DNA from: an uncultured Desulfomonile sp.
GTDB lineage: Bacteria; Desulfobacterota; Desulfomonilia; Desulfomonilales; Desulfomonilaceae
NCBI GenBank assembly: GCA_937915285.1
Contig: CALDNG010000242.1
Span: 1 to 9,566 of the forward strand
Direction of reading: 5' to 3'
Length of the DNA: 9,566 nt
Shown: positions 1 through 6,958 of the stretch, one piece after another
Numbering within the stretch: the stretch's first letter is position 1
How the letters are laid out: every line of letters begins with the position of its first letter
Translations under genes and position numbers: made by a program
Notes under the pieces: generated by a model
Databases searched by the model: none
What the model saw: only the letters and a program-made list of their open reading frames with translations
Told to the model about the DNA's origin: nothing

Positions 1-2399
1 GAATCGGGGTTTATGTCTGCCATTGCGGCAAAAATATAGGTGGAGTAGTCCGGTGCGATGAGGTGGCTGAATTCGCAAGGGATCTCCCGAATGTGGTCGT
101 ATCGAAGGACTCCCTGTACACCTGTTCGGAACCTGGGCAGGAGCAAATAAAGACAGACATCAGGGAACAAAAGCTCAATAGGGTGGTAGTGGCGTCGTGT
201 ACGCCACGTTTGCATGAGCCGACCTTCAGGGCGGCCTGCGAAGCGGCCGGGCTCAATCCGTACCTTCTCGAAATGGCCAACATCCGTGAGCATTGCTCAT
301 GGGCCCATTTGCATGACAAGGATCTTGCAACTGAAAAAGCCAAGGACCTCGTTGCTATGGCGGTTCACCGGGCCGCACTGCTATCGCCACAGTTCGAGCT
401 TAGTGTTCCGGTGAAACGTGTTTCAATGGTTATAGGCGGTGGTGTGGCCGGAATCCAGGCTGCGCTGGACATGGCTGACGCAGGTTACAAGGTTTACCTG
501 GTTGAGAGGAGTGGCAGCATCGGTGGGAGGATGGCCCAGATAGACAAGACATTTCCCACAATGGACTGCTCGATCTGCATCCTTGCGCCCAAAATGAGCG
601 AAGTCGGCAGGCACCCGAATATTAAATTGCTGACCCTTTCGGAAGTAAAGGAAGTTGAAGGCCACATAGGAAATTTCAAGGTCAAGGTTCTCAAGAAAGC
701 CAGGTATGTCACCAAGGATTGCACAGCTTGCGGGGAGTGTATTTACGCCTGCCCGCAACTAGCTCCGGATGAATTCAATGCAGGTCTTTCCATCAGGCGC
801 GCCATTTACATACCCTTTGCTCAGGCTGTCCCATCAACCTTCATGATAGACATGAATCAGTGTCTGAATAATCAGGGTATTGTAGCTTGCGACCGTTGTT
901 TTCAGGCCTGTTCGCACAAATGTATAAATTATGCCGATACGGATGAGATGCTCGAAATCGAGGTAGGCACCATAGTGGTAGCCACCGGTGTTGATGTCTA
1001 CGATCCGACGGCCCTTACGGAACTTGGATATGGAAGATTCCCGAATGTCATCACCACCCTCGAATTCGAGAGGTTGATCAATGCCGGAGGCCCCTCAGGA
1101 GGAGAACTCATTAGGCCTTCTGACCGGAAACGTCCTGAAAGGGTGGCATTCCTTCAATGTATAGGTTCACGTAGCAAGCGCAGTAACCCTTACTGCAGCA
1201 ATGTGTGCTGCATGAATACCGTAAAGGATGCTCTGCTGATCAAGGAACATTGGCCTGAAACAGAGATTTACGTCTTCTACATAGACATCAGGGCTTTCGG
1301 AAAGGGTTTTGAGGACCTTTTCCAGAGGGCTCGCCGTGAGGGTGTCACATTCATCCGGGGAATTCCGGGGGAGATCATCGAAGACATAAATTCAGGCAAC
1401 CTCAAGTTGCTCGGTGAAAACTCACTTCTTGGAACACCGTACCGCTATGACATGGACATGGTCATACTGTCGGTTGGCATAAGGCCCAGGTCGGACTCCG
1501 GGGCCCTCCAGAGACTGCTCAACCTGTCAACTGACACCGATGGTTTCTACATGGAGGCCCATCCAAAACTCCGTCCTGTTGACACTACGACCGGAGGCGT
1601 GTTTTTGGCTGGAGCCGCGGAAGGTCCCAAGGACATAAAGGATTCGGTTACTCAGGCTTCTGCAGCCGCATCAAGGGCAAACATCCTGATGAGCAAGGGA
1701 GAAGTGAAGGTCCCTGCAATCACGGCCCGTATTGACCCGAAGAAATGCACAGCCTGTGGAATGTGCGCGAAGGTTTGTCCCTATCACGCAATAGAAGGTG
1801 GCAAGGAGCTAGGATATTACCGTGTCATCGAGGCGGCATGCCAGGGATGCGGCGCATGTGTTCCAGAATGTAAATTCGAGGCGCTGGATCAGGCGCATTT
1901 CACGGACTCACAGATCGTGAGTCAGATTGATCAGGCGCTTGAAAAAGATCCTCATTCCAAAATAATCTGCTTTGCCTGTAATTGGTGTTCTTATGCTGGG
2001 GCCGATTTCGCAGGTGCATCGCGAATTCAATATGCGGCCAATGTCAGGATAATAAGAACAATGTGTTCCGCTCGAGTATCCCCGGATTGGATAGACCGGG
2101 CATTCATCAACGGAGCAGGCGCAGTACTTGTTTCCGGGTGTCACCCATCGGATTGCCATTACAACAACGCCAACCAGAACACGGCCAGGCGAGTCGAAAA
2201 ATACTGGAAGAGGATGGAAAAGCTGGGAGTCAACCGGGATCGCCTCAGACTGGCGTGGATCTCGGCCGCTGAAGGGGCCCAGTTCGCTAAAGTAATCAAT
2301 GAGATGGAAGCCGGAATCCGCAAGCTCGACCCTAACTCCATCGAAACGGCTTCAGAAGCCCTGAAAAAAAGAAAAATCAAAAAGGTCGAAGGCTCATGA
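1..2399 (+). CDS. hdrA: HdrA-MvhD fusion, heterodisulfide reductase-like flavin/Fe-S subunit (5' partial)
   Basis: This is the FAD and iron-sulfur core subunit of a soluble Hdr-type complex, the site of flavin-based electron bifurcation in characterised relatives. The reading frame is open to the left edge (first full codon at 3) and already reads VYVCHCGKNIGG, the conserved HdrA N-terminal CxCG region, so the true start is upstream; the GTG at 63 is internal. Seen in order: the N-terminal Cys domain (YTCSEPGQ, ASCTPRLHEPTF, IREHCSWAH), the FAD-binding GGGVAG at 435-452, an inserted ferredoxin region (CTACGECIYACP at 720-755, then an irregular Cys group), the HdrA motif CIGSR...YCSNVCC, a C-terminal 2[4Fe-4S] ferredoxin (clusters starting at 1746 and 1839), and from about 1960 an MvhD/FlpD domain (CFACNWCSYAG, RTMCSARV, SGCHPSDCHY) expected to hold a [2Fe-2S] cluster. 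It overlaps hdrC by ATGA. QmoB has the same fusion, but the soluble hdrC and hdrB that follow favour an Hdr complex. The family call is very secure; the electron partners are not visible. Confidence 0.95.
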   Translation, partial: IGVYVCHCGKNIGGVVRCDEVAEFARDLPNVVVSKDSLYTCSEPGQEQIKTDIREQKLNRVVVASCTPRLHEPTFRAACEAAGLNPYLLEMANIREHCSWAHLHDKDLATEKAKDLVAMAVHRAALLSPQFELSVPVKRVSMVIGGGVAGIQAALDMADAGYKVYLVERSGSIGGRMAQIDKTFPTMDCSICILAPKMSEVGRHPNIKLLTLSEVKEVEGHIGNFKVKVLKKARYVTKDCTACGECIYACPQLAPDEFNAGLSIRRAIYIPFAQAVPSTFMIDMNQCLNNQGIVACDRCFQACSHKCINYADTDEMLEIEVGTIVVATGVDVYDPTALTELGYGRFPNVITTLEFERLINAGGPSGGELIRPSDRKRPERVAFLQCIGSRSKRSNPYCSNVCCMNTVKDALLIKEHWPETEIYVFYIDIRAFGKGFEDLFQRARREGVTFIRGIPGEIIEDINSGNLKLLGENSLLGTPYRYDMDMVILSVGIRPRSDSGALQRLLNLSTDTDGFYMEAHPKLRPVDTTTGGVFLAGAAEGPKDIKDSVTQASAAASRANILMSKGEVKVPAITARIDPKKCTACGMCAKVCPYHAIEGGKELGYYRVIEAACQGCGACVPECKFEALDQAHFTDSQIVSQIDQALEKDPHSKIICFACNWCSYAGADFAGASRIQYAANVRIIRTMCSARVSPDWIDRAFINGAGAVLVSGCHPSDCHYNNANQNTARRVEKYWKRMEKLGVNRDRLRLAWISAAEGAQFAKVINEMEAGIRKLDPNSIETASEALKKRKIKKVEGS

Positions 2400-2860
2400 C
2401 AGCAATGAAGATCTGGAATTTCTTTCCGAGGGAGGCGCTTTACGAGTGCTATCAGTGCGCACGATGCACCGGTTCATGTCCTGCCCTTGAGGTTGCGCCG
2501 GCCTATGGTCCGAGGGAAACCATCCTGAAGTGTCTCAACCTGGGACATGAAGCGGTTGTTCAGGACGAGAAAATATGGCTTTGCTGCACCTGCAACGTAT
2601 GTGAGGATCGATGTCCCCAGAAAATTCCGATCTCAGACCTTCTGGTTGCGTTGAGAAATTCTGCGGCCAGGAGGGGCAATATACCTGGGAAGCTCAGTAT
2701 CGCCATAGAATTGTTGGCAAAGACAGGGCGCTCCATGATCGTGCATCAGCTTGATGAAATGCGCGCCCATCACGGACTGGAACCTTTACCGCCTGCGCCG
2801 GTTGATGAAATAAGGCAGATCCTCAAGAAAACCAGACTGAACGAAGTTATAGATTTTTAA
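2396..2860 (+). CDS. hdrC: HdrC, heterodisulfide reductase-like 2[4Fe-4S] subunit
   Basis: This small cytoplasmic iron-sulfur protein (154 aa) should wire electrons between the flavin subunit HdrA and the catalytic-type subunit HdrB. Two ferredoxin motifs of the form CX2CX2CX3CP are visible: C18-C21-C24-C28-P29 and C63-C66-C69-C73-P74, the second with an extra adjacent Cys64. No transmembrane segment is seen, so this is the soluble HdrC type rather than the membrane-fused QmoC/HdrE type. The length is slightly below the roughly 180 aa typical of archaeal HdrC. The ATG overlaps the hdrA stop as ATGA, implying translational coupling. A second in-frame ATG three codons downstream (2405) could also serve as start, but the coupled ATG at 2396 is preferred. 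Confidence 0.93.
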   Translation: MTAMKIWNFFPREALYECYQCARCTGSCPALEVAPAYGPRETILKCLNLGHEAVVQDEKIWLCCTCNVCEDRCPQKIPISDLLVALRNSAARRGNIPGKLSIAIELLAKTGRSMIVHQLDEMRAHHGLEPLPPAPVDEIRQILKKTRLNEVIDF

Positions 2861-2880
2861 TCTTACGATAAAAGGTCAAA

Positions 2881-3777
2881 ATGAAATACGCCCTTTACCT
2901 GGGATGCGCAATCCCTATTAAATATCCGGGTTTTGAGGCCGCTACCAGAATGGTCTGCAAGCGGCTTGGTATAGATCTGGTAGACCTTCCGTTCGGATGT
3001 TGTCCTCCACCCACAAGCATGAAGCTGGTCCATTATGATTCCTGGCTGGCTTTGGCGGCCAGAAATATCTGTTTGGCCGAAGAGCAGGGGCTTGATCTGC
3101 TGACCTTGTGTTCAGGGTGTGTCAATACGCTCAAGGAAGCCAATCAGGTTCTCAAGAGAAATGATTCCAAAAGACGAAAGGTCAATAAAGTCCTTGAAGA
3201 ACACAACCATAACTTCAAGGGCAGCATAGAAGTCACGCACATTCTGGACGTACTGTATCAGGATTCTGTGGTCGAGAAATTACTCAAGGAAAAATTGATA
3301 GACATTCCTCTAAGGGTAGGCTGCCATTACGGGTGCCATTATTTCAGACCTCCACAGGTGATGTATCCAGAAGAACTATCCCCTGCAGAATCCTATGTTC
3401 CGGTGAAAATGGACCATTTGTTGTCACTCATCGGTATGGAGCCAACCGAGTATTCGCGAAAGTTTCTTTGTTGCGGATCGCCACTTGGGGCCAACATGGA
3501 CATGGACGCAGGTTATGCCATCACAAGGCAAAAGATCATGCACATCCAGGAGAGACACATACAGGCAATATCGGTTGTCTGTCCGTCGTGTTTTGAGCAG
3601 TTCGATATGGGACAGATCGCGCTGTCGCGAAAGACGAAGGACCTGCCAAAGATACCGACATTTTACCTCACTCAACTGATAGGGCTCTCTCTGGGTATGA
3701 CACCTAAGCAAGTGGGGCTGGATGTTCACCGGGTCAAATCCAGAAAACTTCTAGAGTCAATAAATATCAGCGGCTAA
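2881..3777 (+). CDS. hdrB: HdrB, heterodisulfide reductase-like subunit with two CCG domains
   Basis: In methanogens HdrB carries the two noncubane [4Fe-4S] clusters that reduce the CoM-S-S-CoB heterodisulfide; in bacteria lacking those coenzymes the true disulfide or other acceptor is usually unknown. The 298-aa protein shows both cysteine-rich CCG domains complete. The first has C9, C40-C41 and C77-X2-C80; the second has C148/C152 (GCHYGCHY), C197-C198-G (FLCCGSPLGAN) and C234-X2-C237 (VVCPSCFEQFD). All expected ligands are present, so the subunit looks active. It starts 20 nt after hdrC with AAAGG at about 2871-2875 as a likely ribosome binding site. The order hdrA-hdrC-hdrB in one strand-consistent block indicates one operon. 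A glycolate oxidase or succinate dehydrogenase-type CCG protein is an alternative family name, but the neighbours make HdrB the natural call. Confidence 0.93.
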   Translation: MKYALYLGCAIPIKYPGFEAATRMVCKRLGIDLVDLPFGCCPPPTSMKLVHYDSWLALAARNICLAEEQGLDLLTLCSGCVNTLKEANQVLKRNDSKRRKVNKVLEEHNHNFKGSIEVTHILDVLYQDSVVEKLLKEKLIDIPLRVGCHYGCHYFRPPQVMYPEELSPAESYVPVKMDHLLSLIGMEPTEYSRKFLCCGSPLGANMDMDAGYAITRQKIMHIQERHIQAISVVCPSCFEQFDMGQIALSRKTKDLPKIPTFYLTQLIGLSLGMTPKQVGLDVHRVKSRKLLESINISG

Positions 3778-3778
3778 G

Positions 3779-3806
3779 CGCTTGGCTCTCAAGAATGAGG
3801 CCAGCG
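3779..3806 (+). promoter_or_regulatory. Bulged hairpin between hdrB and mrp
   Basis: Directly after the hdrB stop the RNA can fold as CGC-U-UGGC-U-CUC, loop AAGAAU, GAG-GCCA-GCG. That is ten Watson-Crick pairs with two single-U bulges and a 6-nt loop. A run of six T lies at 3819-3824, twelve bases beyond the stem, too far for a textbook intrinsic terminator. The stem contains the GAGG (3797-3800) that would be the ribosome binding site for an ATG at 3808. It may be an mRNA 3' stabiliser for the hdr transcript, a weak terminator, or a translation-control element. The structure is seen by hand pairing; its function is inferred. Confidence 0.45.
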
Positions 3807-3879
3807 TATGAACAAACATTTTTTGAGGGGCGGAAATTCATTTTATTCGACCGCCATTGATTCAGACAGGAATTGTAAC

Positions 3880-4755
3880 ATGTCAGAAAACAAGAAGAAA
3901 CCTGCTCTAACAAAAGAACAGATTGACGAACTGCGTGATGATCTGATGCTGGCCGATAGCCTGACCAGGATAGAGAACACGTTGATGATCCTTTCAGGAA
4001 AAGGCGGAGTCGGCAAGAGCACGGTCGCCGTCAACATAGCGGCTGCGCTGGCGGCCTCCGACAAGTCGGTAGGACTGCTTGACATAGACATTCACGGCCC
4101 GAGTGTCCCGACACTTCTGAAACTCGAAGGACGAAAGGCCACAGCCATGTCTGAGCGAGGACTGGTTCCGGTGAACTTCAACGATAACCTGAAAGTCATG
4201 TCTATAGAATTCGTGATTCATGACGAGGCTCAGACGGAGGACGCCGTCATATGGCGCGGTCCGATGAAGCACAGGATGATTCGCCAGTTCATCTCTGAAG
4301 TCAATTGGGGAGATCTCGATTTCCTTATCGTTGACGCTCCCCCTGGAACGGGCGACGAGCCTCTTTCCATATGCCAGATGGCCCCACCAAGGTCACAGGC
4401 CATCATAGTAACCACACCGCAAACTGTGGCTATAAAGGATGTTAGGAAATCCATTAAATTCTGCAAGAGTCTGGAAATGCCCATCTTTGGGATAATTGAG
4501 AACATGAGCGGATTTGTGTGCTCATCCTGCGGGGCGACTCACGAGCTTTTCAAGGGTGGTGGTGGCGAGAGATTAGCTGCTGAAACCGGTTTCAGATTCC
4601 TGGGTAAGATCCCAATCGATCCCAGAATGGTTACAGCCTCTGACGATGGCAAGCCATTTGTCCTTGAACATCCCAACACTCCGGCGGCTCAGGCTTTTGA
4701 CGCCATAATCAAACCTGTTTTGGCTCTTGCCCCGATGAGGATGAAAAAGCACTAA
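3880..4755 (+). CDS. mrp: Mrp/ApbC/NBP35-family iron-sulfur cluster carrier ATPase
   Basis: This cytoplasmic P-loop protein binds and delivers [4Fe-4S] clusters to apo-proteins. From the ATG at 3880 it is 291 aa. It has the deviant Walker A motif GKGGVGKST at residues 40-48, LLDIDIHGPSVPTLL (Walker A' region), LIVDAPPGTGDEPLS (Walker B/switch region), and the cluster-bridging CxxC C214-S-S-C217 in NMSGFVCSSCGATHELF. No MIP18/DUF59 domain is present at the N-terminus. An upstream in-frame ATG at 3808 would give 315 aa. I prefer 3880 because the first 24 codons have no family-like sequence, the 3808 Shine-Dalgarno is buried in a hairpin, and 3880 has CAGGA about 8 nt upstream. It sits just downstream of the Fe-S-rich hdr genes, fitting a role in maturing them, though Mrp proteins are general carriers. 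The function is well supported; the start is less so. Confidence 0.92.
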   Translation: MSENKKKPALTKEQIDELRDDLMLADSLTRIENTLMILSGKGGVGKSTVAVNIAAALAASDKSVGLLDIDIHGPSVPTLLKLEGRKATAMSERGLVPVNFNDNLKVMSIEFVIHDEAQTEDAVIWRGPMKHRMIRQFISEVNWGDLDFLIVDAPPGTGDEPLSICQMAPPRSQAIIVTTPQTVAIKDVRKSIKFCKSLEMPIFGIIENMSGFVCSSCGATHELFKGGGGERLAAETGFRFLGKIPIDPRMVTASDDGKPFVLEHPNTPAAQAFDAIIKPVLALAPMRMKKH

Positions 4756-4760
4756 ACAGG

Positions 4761-4799
4761 AAGAGCCCTCTAATTATTACGGATGGGGCCTTTTGTTTT
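4761..4799 (+). terminator. Weak intrinsic terminator candidate after mrp
   Basis: Five bases after the mrp stop, AAGAGCCCT can pair with GGGGCCTTTT leaving one bulged C, closing a loop of about 15 nt. It is followed by a T-rich tract TTTTGTTTT (4791-4799) that is partly in the stem. GC pairing is short (four GC pairs plus A-U and G-U), so this is a plausible but weak terminator. Its left arm is also used by a longer inverted repeat described separately. The call comes from hand pairing only. Confidence 0.4.
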
Positions 4800-4845
4800 G
4801 CCTCAACATCGACAGTCAACACCCAGAGCTTAATTAGAGGGTTTT
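4762..4845. repeat. Inverted repeat with perfect 11-bp arms in the mrp-rhomboid gap
   Basis: CCCTCTAATTA at 4766-4776 is the exact reverse complement of TAATTAGAGGG at 4831-4841. As RNA the stem extends outward by A-U, G-U, A-U and G-U pairs (4762-4765 with 4842-4845) to 15 pairs, enclosing 54 nt. The right arm is followed by TTTT. It occupies most of the 106-nt gap between mrp and the rhomboid gene. No flanking target duplication is evident, so a miniature transposable element is not supported beyond the arms themselves. Confidence 0.6.
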
Positions 4846-4861
4846 AATGCAGGAATAATAA

Positions 4862-5581
4862 ATGTTTCCCCTGAGAGACAGCGCTCCATCCGGAACCTAC
4901 CCTGTAGTCACCTTAAGCATCATAGTGGTGAACGCCATCGTGTGGTTTCACGAGTTATCGCTGGGGCCTGACCTCAACGAGTTTATTTTTCAATTCGGTC
5001 TTACTCCTGCCAGGTTCATGGCGTCATACAGTCTGCCTGGCGGTATAATCGGTAATGCGGTTATACCGATGTTCACGTCCATCTTCCTACATGCCGGCTG
5101 GATGCACATAATAGGTAACATGTGGTTTCTGTGGATTTTTGGGGACAATGTGGAGGACCGGCTTGGACGCTTCAATTACTTTGTTTTCTACATACTTTCG
5201 GGTATAGGCGCGTCCGTTATTCAGGTAATGGCCCATCCAGGCTCTACAATTCCCATGGTAGGAGCCAGCGGGTGTGTATCAGGGGTTCTTGGCGCCTATC
5301 TGCTGAGTTTTCCGCAGGCCAGGATTCACACGCTGTTCATATTCTTTGTGATTATCCGTTTCATCGAAGTTCCGGCCTTTCTGTTCCTGTTACTATGGTT
5401 TGTTTTCCAGTTCATCTCAGGAGCAGCGGAAATAGGATCAGACCATAGCGGAGGGGTAGCGTATTGGGCCCACATGGGCGGATTTGTGGTAGGAATGTTT
5501 CTTTTGGTGGTAATGCCGAAAAAGAAACCACGGCGCCCATGGGTCAGTAATGACGAAAGTATTTTCAGAAGGAGATTCTGA
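4862..5581 (+). CDS. Rhomboid-family intramembrane serine protease
   Basis: This polytopic inner-membrane protease (239 aa) cleaves transmembrane helices of client proteins. About six hydrophobic segments can be read, near residues 14-31, 67-92, 105-124, 132-150, 157-186 and 199-218. The catalytic serine is Ser136 in GASG, and the partner His204 lies in AYWAHMGGF of the last helix. His82 and Asn86 (HIIGN) match the oxyanion-hole residues of E. coli GlpG. The EDRLG motif (98-102) after the second helix is also typical. All dyad residues are present, so activity is expected. The tail ends in basic residues (KKKPRR), consistent with a cytosolic C-terminus. There is no extra soluble domain, so it is the minimal bacterial form. 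AGGA at 4851-4854 gives a well-placed ribosome binding site. No substrate can be deduced from the neighbours. Confidence 0.93.
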   Translation: MFPLRDSAPSGTYPVVTLSIIVVNAIVWFHELSLGPDLNEFIFQFGLTPARFMASYSLPGGIIGNAVIPMFTSIFLHAGWMHIIGNMWFLWIFGDNVEDRLGRFNYFVFYILSGIGASVIQVMAHPGSTIPMVGASGCVSGVLGAYLLSFPQARIHTLFIFFVIIRFIEVPAFLFLLLWFVFQFISGAAEIGSDHSGGVAYWAHMGGFVVGMFLLVVMPKKKPRRPWVSNDESIFRRRF

Positions 5582-5603
5582 GTTCTGAATCCAATCCAAA
5601 TAA

Positions 5604-5619
5604 ATCATCGCTTGATGAT
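5604..5619 (+). other. Small perfect hairpin upstream of the radical-SAM gene
   Basis: ATCATC (5604-5609) and GATGAT (5614-5619) form a six-pair stem with the tetraloop GCTT. It lies 22 nt after the rhomboid stop and 27 nt before the next start. There is no T-run, so it is not a convincing terminator; it may be incidental. Confidence 0.3.
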
Positions 5620-5646
5620 GAATCCCTAGTGCGAGAACTATTGTAA

Positions 5647-6921
5647 ATGCTTGTTGAGAGACTTTTCACAAAATATCTGAAACACAAAAACGCCGTTTTG
5701 CTCAAATTTAACGAATTTGAAGAATTCACGGCCCCTGTTCCTGAAAAGGATGGCAGGTACCTGTTATACATACACATTCCTTTTTGCGAGGAGTTGTGTC
5801 CCTATTGTTCATTCAACCGGTTCAAGCTTGAGGAAAAACTGGCCAGGCGTTATTTCAGGGCGCTCGAAAGCGAGATTCGCCTATACGCCCAAAAAGGATT
5901 CAATTTCAGGTCGGTGTACGTTGGTGGAGGTACGCCCACGGTATTACCGGATGAAATGGCCGGGCTGCTGACCAGCATCCGAAGGGAATTCGATATTCAT
6001 GAGATATCGTTGGAAACCAATCCCAACCATCTGGTAGAGCAAGTCATCACGAAGATCAAACAGGCCGGAGTCAACCGTTTGTCTGTGGGGGTCCAGAGTT
6101 TCGATGACGGACTGTTGAAGCAGATGGAGCGCTTCCATAAATACGGATCAGGCGCTGAAATAAGAGACAGGCTGAAAGCGCTTATGGGAGTTTTCGATAC
6201 CCTGAATGTCGACATGATTTTCAACTTTCCAACCCAGACCATGGGCATGCTGGAGTTTGATCTCAACACTATCAGGGATATTCAAGCTGATCAGGCCACG
6301 TTCTATCCTCTCATGGTATCCGATCATACCCGGGCCGAACTAGCCAGGAGATTCGGAAAAATTAGTTACGATAAGGAAAAGATGTTTTATGATAGAATAT
6401 CGGATACTCTGGAATCCGAGTATTCCTTTGGAACCGCATGGTGCTTTTCGCGAAAAAAAAGCATGATTGATGAGTATGTTGTAGATTATGATGAGTATGT
6501 CGGAGTTGGAAGCGGATCATTTGGTTATGTCAATGGCGCCTGTTTTGCCAACACCTTTTCCCTAAAAGATTATATTGAATTGCTGGAAAGCGGCAAACTG
6601 CCATTGATGGCTAAGAGATCATTCAAACTGAAGGATCAGGTAAATTATTATCTCATGATGAAACTCTTTTCGACTTCGATCGACATAGACGCGGCGCAGG
6701 CAAAGTTTGACGGAAAGTTTCTGCCTCTATTGTTCAAGGAACTTAATGCGCTACAACTCTATGGCGCTTTGACAAAAAAGGACGGTAAGATTACCCTCAC
6801 CAGGAAGGGTCGTTACTTGTGGGTCGTCATGATGCGTGAGTTTTTTACCGGAGTGAACAATTTCAGGGATATTTGTAGATCGGCCATGGAATATAAGGTC
6901 TCAGAAACTCAAACAAATTAA
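5647..6921 (+). CDS. Radical-SAM protein of the HemN/HemW (coproporphyrinogen III oxidase) family, divergent
   Basis: This cytoplasmic radical-SAM enzyme (424 aa) is expected to bind a [4Fe-4S] cluster and S-adenosylmethionine. YIHIPFC47-EEL-C51-PY-C54-SF gives the CX3CX2C cluster motif. The SAM-binding core follows with GGGTP (93-97), ETNPNH (123-128) and RLSVGVQSFD (144-153), all HemN/HemW hallmarks. A family C-terminal region follows (WCFSRKK, DEYVGVGSGSFGYVNG). The fourth Cys of HemN (CXC after the cluster) is absent, and no HNXXYW heme-binding motif of HemW is found, while the usual GLPGQT is replaced by FNFPTQT. It may therefore act on a porphyrin or heme in another way, as in the ChuW/HutW-like group, or have another substrate. 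An in-frame TAA lies immediately before the ATG, so no earlier start exists. The Shine-Dalgarno is weak. The family call is firm; the reaction is not assigned. Confidence 0.88.
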   Translation: MLVERLFTKYLKHKNAVLLKFNEFEEFTAPVPEKDGRYLLYIHIPFCEELCPYCSFNRFKLEEKLARRYFRALESEIRLYAQKGFNFRSVYVGGGTPTVLPDEMAGLLTSIRREFDIHEISLETNPNHLVEQVITKIKQAGVNRLSVGVQSFDDGLLKQMERFHKYGSGAEIRDRLKALMGVFDTLNVDMIFNFPTQTMGMLEFDLNTIRDIQADQATFYPLMVSDHTRAELARRFGKISYDKEKMFYDRISDTLESEYSFGTAWCFSRKKSMIDEYVVDYDEYVGVGSGSFGYVNGACFANTFSLKDYIELLESGKLPLMAKRSFKLKDQVNYYLMMKLFSTSIDIDAAQAKFDGKFLPLLFKELNALQLYGALTKKDGKITLTRKGRYLWVVMMREFFTGVNNFRDICRSAMEYKVSETQTN

Positions 6922-6946
6922 AGTATCAATGTATTCTTGAATTGAC

Positions 6947-6953
6947 AGGGGAG
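6947..6953 (+). promoter_or_regulatory. Strong ribosome binding site of the sensor kinase gene
   Basis: AGGGGAG lies five bases before the ATG at 6959, clearly the best Shine-Dalgarno sequence in the window, and it fixes the kinase start. It contrasts with the weak sites of the radical-SAM and pseudouridine synthase genes beside it. Confidence 0.75.
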
Positions 6954-6958
6954 TTTAG

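Noticed and set aside
63..65. GTG as the start of the HdrA-MvhD gene
   Set aside because: The frame upstream to the window edge encodes the conserved HdrA CHCG region, so the gene begins outside the window.
423..758. 111-codon minus-strand open frame opposite HdrA
   Set aside because: It overlaps the FAD-binding region of a certain gene and resembles no known protein.
1..2399. Calling the first gene qmoB
   Set aside because: QmoB has the same HdrA-MvhD fusion, but the genes that follow are a soluble HdrC and a complete HdrB, not QmoC. The upstream side is not visible, so this is a strong preference rather than proof.
3808..3879. 24-residue N-terminal extension of Mrp from the ATG at 3808
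   Set aside because: It has no Mrp-like or NBP35-like cysteine sequence, its Shine-Dalgarno lies in a hairpin, and a well-placed start exists at 3880. It remains possible.
4762..4845. Miniature transposable element (MITE)
   Set aside because: Only the inverted arms support it. There is no target duplication, and copies elsewhere cannot be checked from one window.
5647..6921. Assigning hemW or hemN to the radical-SAM gene
   Set aside because: Key residues of both are missing: no fourth Cys after the cluster and no HNXXYW motif.
6942..6947. TTGACA as a promoter -35 box before the kinase
   Set aside because: It abuts the Shine-Dalgarno, and a matching -10 would fall inside the coding sequence.
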